DNA from: Verrucomicrobiota bacterium
Lineage (GTDB): Bacteria > Verrucomicrobiota > Verrucomicrobiia > Limisphaerales > UBA9464
Length of the DNA: 6,079 nt
Reading direction: 5' to 3'
Assembly: GCA_025354845.1 (NCBI GenBank)
Contig: JANXMD010000530.1
Coordinates: 1 to 6,079, forward strand
Part shown: piece by piece, positions 1 through 6,079 of the stretch
Position numbering within the stretch: the stretch's first letter is position 1
How the letters are laid out: the number at the start of each line of letters is the position of its first letter
Notes under the pieces: generated by a model
What the model was told of the DNA's origin: nothing
The model's database searches: none
Seen by the model: the letters and a program-made list of their open reading frames with translations, nothing else
Program-made: the position numbers and the translations under genes

Positions 1-3000
1 CCGAGTTTTTCGGCCTTCGAACGGTCGGCGTTGAGTCCGCCGACTGCCGCGCGGCCCAAGCCGCGCATCGCGGCCGATCGCGCGAACCGAGTGTCGCCCT
101 TGGACGGGCCTGCGGCGGCCGATTTGAAGGCGGCCCCAAGCGTCGGAAGATCCGCCAAGGCGAAATGACCGTTGGTAGCGAGTACCCGGTTGACTGACTC
201 GCGCTCCAGGTTGAGTCGGCGTCCGGCGCCGCCGGGCAGACCCCCTTCTTCCGCCCGGGCCGTCTCGAGGGCCCGACCACGGAGGGCCGTCTCGAACAAA
301 CGCTCGTCTTCCTCGGGATTTGGCGGAAGCAATTCCCAGAGTTCGCGGAGATGACGCGCTGCATTCGCCGACTCGTCGGGCAGCCTCCGGGCCAGCAACG
401 CCCGTTCCGCAACGTTGAGGCGCGCGTAGGCCCACGGCTCCAGGTAGCGTTTCAGGTCTGAATCCAAAAGGTACTCGTCGAGGAAGGTCCGGTCTTTCTT
501 GTTCCTGAGGTACGGCTGGATCACCTCCGCAAAGAATTTCTGGTCCTTCCGGCTGAGAAACAGGTTCAACTCGTGACACGCAAACTCGCTGTATTTCGAA
601 CGCTTTTCCGCGTCCTTGAGCGCGGGCCAACGCACGATCCACTCGAACTTCGCGAGGTTGGCGTCGGGGTTCAGCGTGGTGAACAACGCGTGGACCGACG
701 CCAGCGTGTCGTACGTCTCGATTTCGCCGGTCAACACATCGGGCAGCGTGGCGGTGCCGCCCTTGGCCAGCACCACGATCTCCTTCGCCTCGGTGGACGG
801 CTGCGCGGGGTCGAGGTTCTTGGAGAGGCGCAGGTCGCGGAACCGCGTGACCCGTTCGCCGAGCGCAAGATTCTCCCAAGCCGCATGAAAGGGATCCTCA
901 GCATAGATCTGCACGTGTTGTCGGTCACCGAGCGATTGGAACGGCAACCGCACCACGCCGGCGGCGTCGGGCACGAGGTTATAGAAAACCGGTGCGGCAT
1001 CGGCCAGGAAGTCGAGGGTCGTGTCCTCGCCGCCTGGGCCGGGGGGTAGCGGAGCGGCGTCCACCTGGGCCGCACTGGTGGCATTGCCCAGCATCGTGCC
1101 GGCGGCCATGGCGGGCGGCACCATCGCGTCCATCGCGAGCGTGTTCGCGTCGGTCGAACGCTTCTCCCAGGGGTTCAACAGAAGTCCGGGGCGGACCAGC
1201 ATGTTGCCCGGGTACTTCGCCGCGTAGCGCCGTTCCAAAATATAGCGGTACTCGTCACCGATTGCCCGGCCGCCCGAGTACAGGTTCGGGAGGCGGTCCG
1301 GCGTCGCCCAGCCGGATCCGAACCGCGTGAACCCACCGAGCCCGCCGAAGAGCCCGCGGCCCGGAAGGAAGCGTGTCGCCGCTAGGTGCACCCGGGTGTA
1401 CTGGTTCCAGTTTCGGAGTTGCACGACGACGCCGTTAGTGGTGACCGACGCCGATTCCACCTGGAGCGGCGCGCCGTCCCGCACCTCCAGCAAGCGGTTG
1501 GCTCCGACGAGCCACTCACCGACCGGTTGCCCGTCGGTGATTCGGATCGCGATCGTGCGCTCGCTCTCGTCGCGGAGGCGCAACGAGTAGTCCCCGGGAG
1601 CCAGGCCCGACAATTCAAGGAACGCGCCGTTCTGCTTCGCGGAACCCGCGCGGTCCGCCACGAACTCGCCGCCGCGGACTTCCAGGAGCGACACCGAATC
1701 CGGTCTCGCATTGGCAATCCAGGGGACACGGATCGTCTCGCCGGCGCGGGCGTGCAATTCCGCGGGCCAGGTGCGCGCGGCCTCCTCAAGGTTCCAGGTG
1801 CTTTGGCGGCCGTTGGGCACGCGCGCCCGCACGGTTTCGACGTCCTCCAACCTGCCGAGCGCGACGCGGCCCTGGTCGTCGGTTCGCAGCGGGATCGTCT
1901 CGGCCCGCGTGAACGCGCGCCGGACCACCTCGAAGACCACCTGCTGGTCGGCCACCGGCTCCCCGTTTTTCCCGAGCAATTCGAACACCTGCTCGTCGCC
2001 AAACCGACTGAGATGCCCGTCGTTGGTCGCCTCGGTCCGATCGATGCCATTGAGTTCCCAGGTGCGCGACGCGACGAGGTCCCTCTTTTCGCCGCCACGC
2101 GACAGTGGGTCGACCTTGCCCCGGAGGGTCGCCGTGATGCGCGCGAGACGGTCCGGAACGCGGAACGTGTTGGTGAGATCTCGGCCCGCGGAAAGCCCGG
2201 CAATCTTGGTCTCCGTCGTCGTCGAGATCCCGTCGATCGTCTCGGTTGTGATTGAAAGCGATGGTTCCAACAAGAGTTCGGGCGCTGCAGCAAGGTTGCC
2301 CACGAGCAATACGGTGCGTACCGCGAGCGTGGCCTCGCGCCTCGCGAGGAGTTGCTCGCGCTCAATGTGGAACTGCGCGTCCAATCGGTAGTCCTCGGCG
2401 TGGTGATCGAACTCCGCGAGGCTCGCGAATCCGCCGCTCGGGTCCGCCAGCACGATGCCGCGCCGCCCGGGCTGTGCGGTGAACGGGACCAGGATCCGCC
2501 CGTCCTTCGGATCGGGGACGAGTCGGCGGCCGTCGAGCCACGCGACCACGTTGGTCGTGGCCTTGCGGTTTTCGTCGAGCGCGGTCAGAAGATCGCCCGC
2601 CGCTCCCGGTTTCTGCACCAACGAGAACGAGCCTTTGCGCACCAGCGCGCGCGAGGAACGTCCGCCGCCGATGAACTCAAGGACCCACGCGCCGCGCTTG
2701 CCCTTGAGTTCGGGAAACGTGAACTCGCGCGACACGCGCTTGAATGGCGACGTCTCGCCGTCGTGCGTCCGCTCTGAGTTCGCCACGAGTCCATCGAGGT
2801 TCAGGTCGGTGTTCAACTGCCGCCCCTGCGCGAGGAAATAGCCCAACGTGTTCACCTCGTAGATCCGCACGATCACCTTCGGCGCGTTTTTCAGCACTAC
2901 CGAGACCGACACCTCTCCGTCCACCGGCACGGATGCTGGATTGGTGGGTGGGAAGTCAATGTCGACGCGATTCTTGAGCGCCTGGTATGCGGTGGGCGAC

Positions 3001-4217
3001 AGGAGCGACGCCCATTTCTCGGGATCGCCGACACCCGCCGTGATCTTGGCTTCGGCGAAGACCGGTTTCACCCACGCGTCTTGGAGCCATTCGGTCCAAG
3101 GCTCCCACGCCGCGTCGTCGACTGAGAAATGAAGGACGAAATCGCGCACCAATGCCTCGTCGTTCCCAATCGCCGGCAGGCCGAGCCCCGTGTCGTCGAA
3201 GGCGGCGTTCAAGTCGACGGCATGCCGGGCCACGTCCGCCTGCTCGAGGTACTTCGGATTCATGTAGTGCACCGGCCGGGGCAATTTCAGATACTCCACG
3301 AATCGCTCCCGGTTATAGACCCCGCGAGTCCGATCGTGCACCAGACGCGTGTAGAGAACCTGGGCCTTGAGGGAATTGAACCCGGCCGGCAGCGTCCGAA
3401 CAAAGTCCCAGACGCGTCCCAACCACGCCTCGCGTTCCACGGGATCCTGCGCCGCGTCGGCATCGGCGCCCGGTGCGAGCTTGCGGATGCGCGCGAACAC
3501 GAACGCCTGTTGTCCGGCGAGCGACGGCACGAGTTTCTGCAATGAGTCGAGTTGTTCCGGGAGCAGCGCGCGGTGGATAGCGAATTCGCCGAACCCGCGG
3601 CTTTCCTGAGTCTTCAAGTCTTCCGCCACCAACTCCACGAGCCCCGGCACGTCCGGCCGCACGAGTTTGGACAACACCGTGCGCCGCTGCGCCGGCCGGA
3701 GCGCCACCTTGTCGCGCACCAACCGGTCGACCTCCGCGTCCGCCAGTCCAGACAGGCTGTCGTGAACCAGGACAGCCTTGAGAAACACGTCGCGGGAGAT
3801 CCGTGCAGGATCGAGCGCGACGGGCAGGTCGGGTTTGCGGTCGCGGACCTCCTGGACGTGGTCGAAGCGGAGTCCGAGGCGGTCGCGAAGGAACTGGAGC
3901 GTCCGTTGAGGGTCGGCATCGTAGCCGATCAACGCCTCGCGGTTCTCAAGGATCCGTCGCTGGTCGGAATTCGGATGGCGCTTGGCCCACTGCTCCAGAA
4001 TCGCGGCCAGCTTCGGCTTTTGCCCGGTGGTGTGGTAGTGGAGGGCGTGGAAGAAGTAGAACTCCTCCGTTCCCGGCACGAGTTGCGCGAGGGCTGCCTC
4101 GCGATTCGCCGAGAGCGCGAATTTCTCGACGAACCCGATCTCGTTCTCGGCGCGGACGGCGAGCGCGGTGAACAGGCCGGCGGCGAGAAGACCGAGGATG
4201 GTTTTTGGCGTGGTCAT
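1..4217 (-). CDS. Giant exported protein with probable beta-sandwich (macroglobulin-like) domains; N-terminal 1405 residues, 3' end outside window
   Basis: I read this frame triplet by triplet from the ATG at 4217 to the left edge and found no stop. Residues 1-23 look like a signal peptide: Lys5, a hydrophobic run ILGLLAAGLFTALA, then VRA, with cleavage likely after Ala23. Residues 35-120 are helical and include LVPGTEEFYFFHALHYH. From about residue 425, alternating hydrophobic strands suggest Ig-like or macroglobulin-like beta-sandwiches (e.g. VSVSVVLKNAPKVIVRIYEV near 436-456; 741-799 carries DDQGRVALGRLEDV). A Gly/aromatic stretch lies near 948-972, IGDEYRYILERRYAAKYPGN at 986-1005, a Met/Ala/Pro/Gly linker near 1020-1066, and a helical segment with CHELNLFLSRKD near 1214-1225. 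From memory, the GDEYRYILER and CHEL blocks recur in large hypothetical proteins of Planctomycetes and Verrucomicrobia. A relation to alpha-2-macroglobulins is inferred, and no thioester motif is visible. An in-frame ATG at 4283 exists, but it would bury the signal peptide. No clear Shine-Dalgarno is seen. The coding frame is secure; the function is unknown. Confidence 0.9.
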   Translation of the reverse strand, partial: MTTPKTILGLLAAGLFTALAVRAENEIGFVEKFALSANREAALAQLVPGTEEFYFFHALHYHTTGQKPKLAAILEQWAKRHPNSDQRRILENREALIGYDADPQRTLQFLRDRLGLRFDHVQEVRDRKPDLPVALDPARISRDVFLKAVLVHDSLSGLADAEVDRLVRDKVALRPAQRRTVLSKLVRPDVPGLVELVAEDLKTQESRGFGEFAIHRALLPEQLDSLQKLVPSLAGQQAFVFARIRKLAPGADADAAQDPVEREAWLGRVWDFVRTLPAGFNSLKAQVLYTRLVHDRTRGVYNRERFVEYLKLPRPVHYMNPKYLEQADVARHAVDLNAAFDDTGLGLPAIGNDEALVRDFVLHFSVDDAAWEPWTEWLQDAWVKPVFAEAKITAGVGDPEKWASLLSPTAYQALKNRVDIDFPPTNPASVPVDGEVSVSVVLKNAPKVIVRIYEVNTLGYFLAQGRQLNTDLNLDGLVANSERTHDGETSPFKRVSREFTFPELKGKRGAWVLEFIGGGRSSRALVRKGSFSLVQKPGAAGDLLTALDENRKATTNVVAWLDGRRLVPDPKDGRILVPFTAQPGRRGIVLADPSGGFASLAEFDHHAEDYRLDAQFHIEREQLLARREATLAVRTVLLVGNLAAAPELLLEPSLSITTETIDGISTTTETKIAGLSAGRDLTNTFRVPDRLARITATLRGKVDPLSRGGEKRDLVASRTWELNGIDRTEATNDGHLSRFGDEQVFELLGKNGEPVADQQVVFEVVRRAFTRAETIPLRTDDQGRVALGRLEDVETVRARVPNGRQSTWNLEEAARTWPAELHARAGETIRVPWIANARPDSVSLLEVRGGEFVADRAGSAKQNGAFLELSGLAPGDYSLRLRDESERTIAIRITDGQPVGEWLVGANRLLEVRDGAPLQVESASVTTNGVVVQLRNWNQYTRVHLAATRFLPGRGLFGGLGGFTRFGSGWATPDRLPNLYSGGRAIGDEYRYILERRYAAKYPGNMLVRPGLLLNPWEKRSTDANTLAMDAMVPPAMAAGTMLGNATSAAQVDAAPLPPGPGGEDTTLDFLADAAPVFYNLVPDAAGVVRLPFQSLGDRQHVQIYAEDPFHAAWENLALGERVTRFRDLRLSKNLDPAQPSTEAKEIVVLAKGGTATLPDVLTGEIETYDTLASVHALFTTLNPDANLAKFEWIVRWPALKDAEKRSKYSEFACHELNLFLSRKDQKFFAEVIQPYLRNKKDRTFLDEYLLDSDLKRYLEPWAYARLNVAERALLARRLPDESANAARHLRELWELLPPNPEEDERLFETALRGRALETARAEEGGLPGGAGRRLNLERESVNRVLATNGHFALADLPTLGAAFKSAAAGPSKGDTRFARSAAMRGLGRAAVGGLNADRSKAEKL

Positions 4218-4547
4218 GGAAAGCTGTGGGGACAGGTAGTGCCCAACAGGACAACGCGCCCAGGCGCGCTTCCTTAGAGGCATTTACCGATAGCAGAAAA
4301 ACGCCTTCGACGCTTCCCGGAAAAAAGGCTCACCGCAATGGGGATTGATCTCGAGCATCGCCTCCGCCCTGGCCTTCGAGCGGGTCGAAAATAGCCCCAA
4401 CGGCAACCGAAGCAGGTGGTTTACCCGCCAACCGGCCTCAAAATCCAAAAACGCTGGCACGCTCGCACTTCCGAAGGCGCGACCGGGTGGAATGACGACA
4501 TCCCGTTCTGAGTTTGAGGCGGTATTTAGAGCCGCACCGATTGGAAA
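4218..4547. other. Gene-free spacer upstream of the giant gene
   Basis: This 330-bp stretch lies between the start of the giant exported-protein gene and the stop of the Coa1-like gene. The part next to the giant gene should hold its promoter and leader, but I see no convincing -35/-10 pair. A short GC palindrome at 4255-4268 (CGCGCC, two bases, GGCGCG) would lie in the leader; its loop is too small for a good hairpin. A plus-strand frame starting with TTG at 4345 runs to 4650 but overlaps the end of the Coa1-like gene and has no recognisable domain, so I do not call it. I see no intrinsic terminator for the Coa1-like gene here. Confidence 0.6.
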
Positions 4548-4973
4548 CTACGATGTGGATCGTGTCAGAAGGCGTTTTAACCAGCCTTTTGGCCTCTCGT
4601 CATCGATCAGTAGCATCGACTTTTCGCCGATTTGGATGCGTGCAAAATAGGGCTGCCAAATCCCATTTCTCTTTTCCAGCTTAACCTTTAATCGACCCTC
4701 CGCCCGGCTTCCTTCCAGCGGTAACGATAGCGAAGCAGATCCACGCCAGCGCGGCGCAAGAAACGCAGAAAAACCAAGGTGTTCGGTTACGGAGCCCGAA
4801 ATCCAAAAGCCGATCTTCAGGGGATCGCCCAGGAGGTTCATCACTTCAATGTTACCCTCAACGAGCTTCAGTGCCGCCTTCGTCGCTCCACTGTTGCGCA
4901 TCAACGTATCGACAAAAAACCATATCGCCCATACCAGAAGGCAACCCGCCACTACTAGCCAAAATACTAGCAT
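4548..4973 (-). CDS. Coa1-family (cytochrome oxidase assembly factor 1-like) membrane-anchored protein
   Basis: This 141-residue protein has one N-terminal membrane segment (about residues 3-23, rich in Leu, Val, Trp and Phe) followed by a small soluble domain. The pattern matches what I know of the Coa1/Tim21-like family: a short helix (ALKLVEGNIEVMNLLGDP, 34-51), then a Gly-Ser strand (GFWISGSV, 55-62), a strand of alternating small and hydrophobic residues ending in Pro-Leu-x-Gly (SASLSLPLEGS, 79-89), EGRLKVKLEKRNGIW (92-106) and a last strand (YFARIQIG). In mitochondria Coa1 helps assemble cytochrome c oxidase. Bacterial members are usually unstudied, so the role here is unknown beyond a likely membrane-anchored domain. 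The ATG at 4973 is the only plausible start, because an in-frame stop lies 16-18 bases upstream of it. The gene stands alone, with spacers on both sides, and is less GC-rich than the giant gene. No Shine-Dalgarno is evident. Confidence 0.82.
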   Translation of the reverse strand: MLVFWLVVAGCLLVWAIWFFVDTLMRNSGATKAALKLVEGNIEVMNLLGDPLKIGFWISGSVTEHLGFSAFLAPRWRGSASLSLPLEGSRAEGRLKVKLEKRNGIWQPYFARIQIGEKSMLLIDDERPKGWLKRLLTRSTS

Positions 4974-5126
4974 AGAATCATATGGATGTTATGGAGGAGA
5001 TATCTAACGCCTTCTCTGAAACCACGACCTTCTTGTTAAAGGCGTGTGCGGGCTTTTCTTGCTGCCATCTGCGCATGTCACTCTTGTCACGTCAAGGCTC
5101 CTGTCTGGGCAGCGACCCGTGCCACC
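4974..5126. other. Gene-free segment preceding an orphan plus-strand terminator
   Basis: No gene is recognised here. Read on the minus strand, this is the upstream region of the Coa1-like gene, which starts at 4973. Read on the plus strand, it leads into the intrinsic terminator at 5127-5164. A perfect 7-bp inverted repeat, ACGCCTT (5007-5013) and AAGGCGT (5039-5045), could close a 25-base loop on either strand. I compared the stretch by eye with tRNA, tmRNA, SRP RNA and RNase P signatures and saw none. A small plus-strand RNA is possible but not shown. Confidence 0.3.
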
Positions 5127-5164
5127 ACCGGCTCATTCTATGCCTGTAGAGCCGGTTTTTTCTT
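5127..5164 (+). terminator. Intrinsic (rho-independent) terminator, plus strand
   Basis: A perfect 8-bp stem pairs ACCGGCTC (5127-5134) with GAGCCGGT (5149-5156) around a 14-base loop, and is followed at once by a T-rich tract (TTTTTT then CTT). The T tract is present only on the plus-strand 3' side, so it works in the plus direction. No plus-strand gene lies upstream in this window, since both flanking genes are on the minus strand. What it terminates is therefore unknown. Confidence 0.72.
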
Positions 5165-5193
5165 AGCCGGAACGATGGCCCCTTCCGACTGCC

Positions 5194-5223
5194 TCCATCT
5201 GTGTCTATTGGTGTTCATCCGTG
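5194..5223 (-). repeat. Three phased 10-bp units, CACGGATGAA-type intergenic repeat
   Basis: On the minus strand this reads as three consecutive decamers: CACGGATGAA (5223-5214), CACCAATAGA (5213-5204) and CACAGATGGA (5203-5194). Each begins CAC, most carry GAT at positions 5-7, and each ends in A. From memory, very similar CACGGATGAACACAGAT-like strings are scattered between genes in Verrucomicrobia and several other bacterial groups; I could not check this. The repeat lies 33 bases beyond the stop of the sigma-factor remnant. It does not look like coding sequence. Confidence 0.6.
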
Positions 5224-5256
5224 GTTTCTTCTGCATTTCTCAGGCTTAGAACCTGC

Positions 5257-5433
5257 TCACCCCGGGATCCGCCTCGTTCCCTCGGCGGCGGCGGGGAAGA
5301 AACGGTCGCGGTTCCGCCAGCGAGGCTCCGCGGGGACTTGCCGCAGCTCGGCATAGGCCACCTCGAACAACCGCGACGACGCGGCATCGGCTCTCGCCCG
5401 GACGGCGGTTAGAATCGGAGTGACATCGCTCGT
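5257..5433 (-). pseudogene. Decayed, internally deleted ECF sigma-factor gene (PVC-type subfamily)
   Basis: The minus-strand frame reads TSDVTPILTAVRARADAA, then SRLFEVAYAELRQ, VPAEPRWRNRDRFFPA and AAEGTRRIPG before a TGA. Intact ECF sigma factors of the TIGR02999-type subfamily, as I remember them, begin MSDVTRIL..., continue to YAELRQLAA, then have roughly 35-40 residues including LVHEAYLRL, followed by RWxNRxHFFAAAAEAMRRILVD. Both ends are recognisable here but the middle is missing, so the gene has an internal deletion that kept the frame. The expected ATG start is ACG (5433-5431), with AAGG a few bases upstream. The frame ends just after RRI, so the rest of region 2 and all of region 4 (the DNA-binding part) are absent. 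It cannot make a working sigma factor. An open frame continues further upstream to 5754, but it is not sigma-like and overlaps the LRR gene in another frame. The identification rests on remembered family consensus. Confidence 0.72.
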
Positions 5434-5581
5434 TCGCCTTTTCGAAGAAATCGGACCAGAGGATATGCCCTGCCACGCCCTCCGGCCCAATCGCGAGTAA
5501 TGCGAGGCAGGGAACAACGTTTCATTGCGGACAGGATATGATGGACAACAGGACACAATCGGCGCAATGGCCGGCTGAAGA
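5434..5581. other. Spacer between the LRR gene and the sigma-factor remnant
   Basis: This 148-bp stretch lies downstream of the LRR gene stop and upstream of the sigma-factor remnant. It should have held the remnant's promoter and leader when that gene was active. I see no clear terminator for the LRR gene; a GCCGGC palindrome near 5569-5574 lacks a T tract. A cluster of GGACA-type pentamers lies at 5529-5555. No gene is recognised. Confidence 0.5.
5529..5555 (+). repeat. Short cluster of GGACA/GGATA pentamers
   Basis: The plus strand carries GGACA (5529-5533), GGATA (5534-5538), GGACA (5543-5547) and GGACA (5551-5555) within 27 bases. It is a small irregular repeat in non-coding DNA, and no function is evident. 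It could be chance or the edge of a dispersed intergenic repeat. Confidence 0.3.
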
Positions 5582-6079
5582 TCACGGCGTGCGCAATCGA
5601 TAGATGCGGGTGGGATATTCCGACGATTGCGGATCGCTGAAGGAAGCCGAATTGCCCTTGAGAGTATTGGTGCCCACCGGAGTCCAGTCGGGATGGGCCA
5701 GGTCCGTGCCGGCCTCGATGACGACGGTCTTGCCGCTCGCCCAATTGATGTCAAAACCGAAATGCCCGCCGGTCACTCCAAGGCTCGTATCCCCGGTCCG
5801 CACCTGCGGGTTCCACACCGCCGTCGGACGCCCGCCATAGGCTTTACCCCAGCCGGCTGTTCCGGACAGATAATAGACGGTTGCTTGGACATCACCGGTG
5901 AAACAACTGTCACCAAGGGAGGGAGCGTCGCCCTCGAGATAGACGCCGGTCAGGACGGGGCACGCCGAGAACGCAGAGCCGCCAATGCTGGTGACGCTGT
6001 TTGGGATCGTCACGACGGTCAAGGCGTGGCAGACATTGAACGCTGCTGACCCGATGCTGGTGACACCATTGCCGATTGT
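5582..6079 (-). CDS. BspA-like leucine-rich-repeat protein, C-terminal 165 residues (5' end outside window)
   Basis: The frame enters from the right edge and ends with TGA at 5584-5582. Its first 46 visible residues are two 23-residue leucine-rich repeats of the BspA/LRR_5 type, with the pattern TIPNSVTSIGxxAFxxCxxLTxV. A degenerate capping unit follows (about 47-71, YLEGDAPSLGDSCFTGD), then a Gly/Trp-rich segment (GTAGWGKAYGGRPTAVW, 73-89). The last part (about 90-165) is a beta-rich domain with FGFDINWASGKTVVIEAGTD and an ending of ...RIYRLRTP. As I recall, this repeat-plus-tail arrangement is common in Verrucomicrobia proteins that are probably exported; the tail might serve in secretion or anchoring, but that is inference. 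BspA-type repeats elsewhere take part in surface adhesion. The signal peptide and most repeats would lie outside the window. The minus-strand TTG at 6022 is an internal Leu codon, not the start. Confidence 0.88.
   Translation of the reverse strand, partial: TIGNGVTSIGSAAFNVCHALTVVTIPNSVTSIGGSAFSACPVLTGVYLEGDAPSLGDSCFTGDVQATVYYLSGTAGWGKAYGGRPTAVWNPQVRTGDTSLGVTGGHFGFDINWASGKTVVIEAGTDLAHPDWTPVGTNTLKGNSASFSDPQSSEYPTRIYRLRTP
5942..6079 (-). repeat. Two tandem 69-bp units encoding LRR_5 repeats
   Basis: Unit one (6079-6011) encodes TIGNGVTSIGSAAFNVCHAL plus TVV, and unit two (6010-5942) encodes TIPNSVTSIGGSAFSACPVL plus TGV. The units align without gaps at 23 residues each and share Thr-Ile, Val-Thr-Ser-Ile-Gly, Ala-Phe, Cys and Leu at matching places. 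The array very likely continues past the right edge. Confidence 0.85.

Noticed and set aside
1386..2255. Plus-strand open frame of 289 codons opposite the giant gene, with similar ones at 573-1049, 2352-2777, 3129-3545 and 3552-4277
   Set aside because: All use the same codon register antisense to the giant gene, show no domain or signal peptide, are broken by stops between them, and are rich in Arg, as expected for shadows of GC-rich coding DNA.
1382..2365. Minus-strand open frame of 327 codons in another register within the giant gene
   Set aside because: It is Arg/Ser/Pro-rich low-complexity translation overlapping a frame with clear protein character, so it is a shadow.
3946..4254. Minus-strand frame beginning upstream of the giant gene start
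   Set aside because: It overlaps the giant gene's signal-peptide region in another register and lacks recognisable features. The giant gene's frame is better supported.
4290..4345. Possible minus-strand terminator for the Coa1-like gene near the T-rich runs
   Set aside because: T runs are present, but the preceding GC-rich bases form direct rather than inverted repeats, so no stable stem precedes them.
4345..4650. Plus-strand frame of 101 codons in the spacer, overlapping the Coa1-like gene
   Set aside because: It starts with TTG, has no recognised motif, and its last third is antisense to a recognisable gene.
4974..5165. Possible known housekeeping RNA (SRP RNA, tmRNA, 6S or RNase P)
   Set aside because: I looked for conserved signature segments of these RNAs and did not see them.
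5046..5249. Plus-strand frame of 67 codons
   Set aside because: It runs through the terminator hairpin and the phased repeat and has no domain, so it is not a gene.
5434..5754. Upstream extension of the sigma remnant's open frame into the LRR gene
   Set aside because: The translation before the SDVT block is not sigma-like, and beyond 5582 it overlaps the real LRR frame. The open frame is accidental.

Overview
The window looks like chromosomal DNA of a GC-rich, Gram-negative-type bacterium, most likely of the Verrucomicrobiota (PVC group). This placement is inferred from gene content, not from a marker gene. Three things point that way: a very large exported protein of a kind I associate with Verrucomicrobia and Planctomycetes, a BspA-like leucine-rich-repeat protein with a C-terminal domain typical of Verrucomicrobia, and a decayed ECF sigma factor of the subfamily abundant in PVC bacteria.

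Layout, all recognised genes on the minus strand. (1) Positions 1-4217 hold one uninterrupted reading frame: the first 1405 codons of a giant exported protein whose 3' end lies beyond the left edge. The long plus-strand reading frames opposite it are shadows. (2) Positions 4218-4547 are a gene-free spacer. (3) Positions 4548-4973 encode a 141-residue membrane-anchored Coa1-family protein (cytochrome-oxidase-assembly-factor-like). (4) Positions 4974-5581 are accessory DNA with no intact gene. They contain a strong plus-strand intrinsic terminator that follows no recognisable gene (5127-5164), three 10-bp phased repeat units (5194-5223), an internally deleted and mutated ECF sigma-factor remnant (5257-5433), and a cluster of short GGACA-type repeats (5529-5555). 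(5) Positions 5582-6079 are the C-terminal 165 residues of a leucine-rich-repeat surface or exported protein that enters from the right edge.

I see no sign that the genes form one operon or pathway. The spacers are long, base composition differs between the giant gene (about 65% GC in a sampled line) and the Coa1-like gene (about 47% in a sampled line), and the section between Coa1 and the LRR gene looks like decaying, repeat-bearing intergenic DNA. I found no rRNA, tRNA, CRISPR array, transposase or phage gene. I do not see a complete new multi-gene system. The points most worth a second look are the sigma-factor fossil beside the phased repeat, the orphan terminator, and the giant exported protein.
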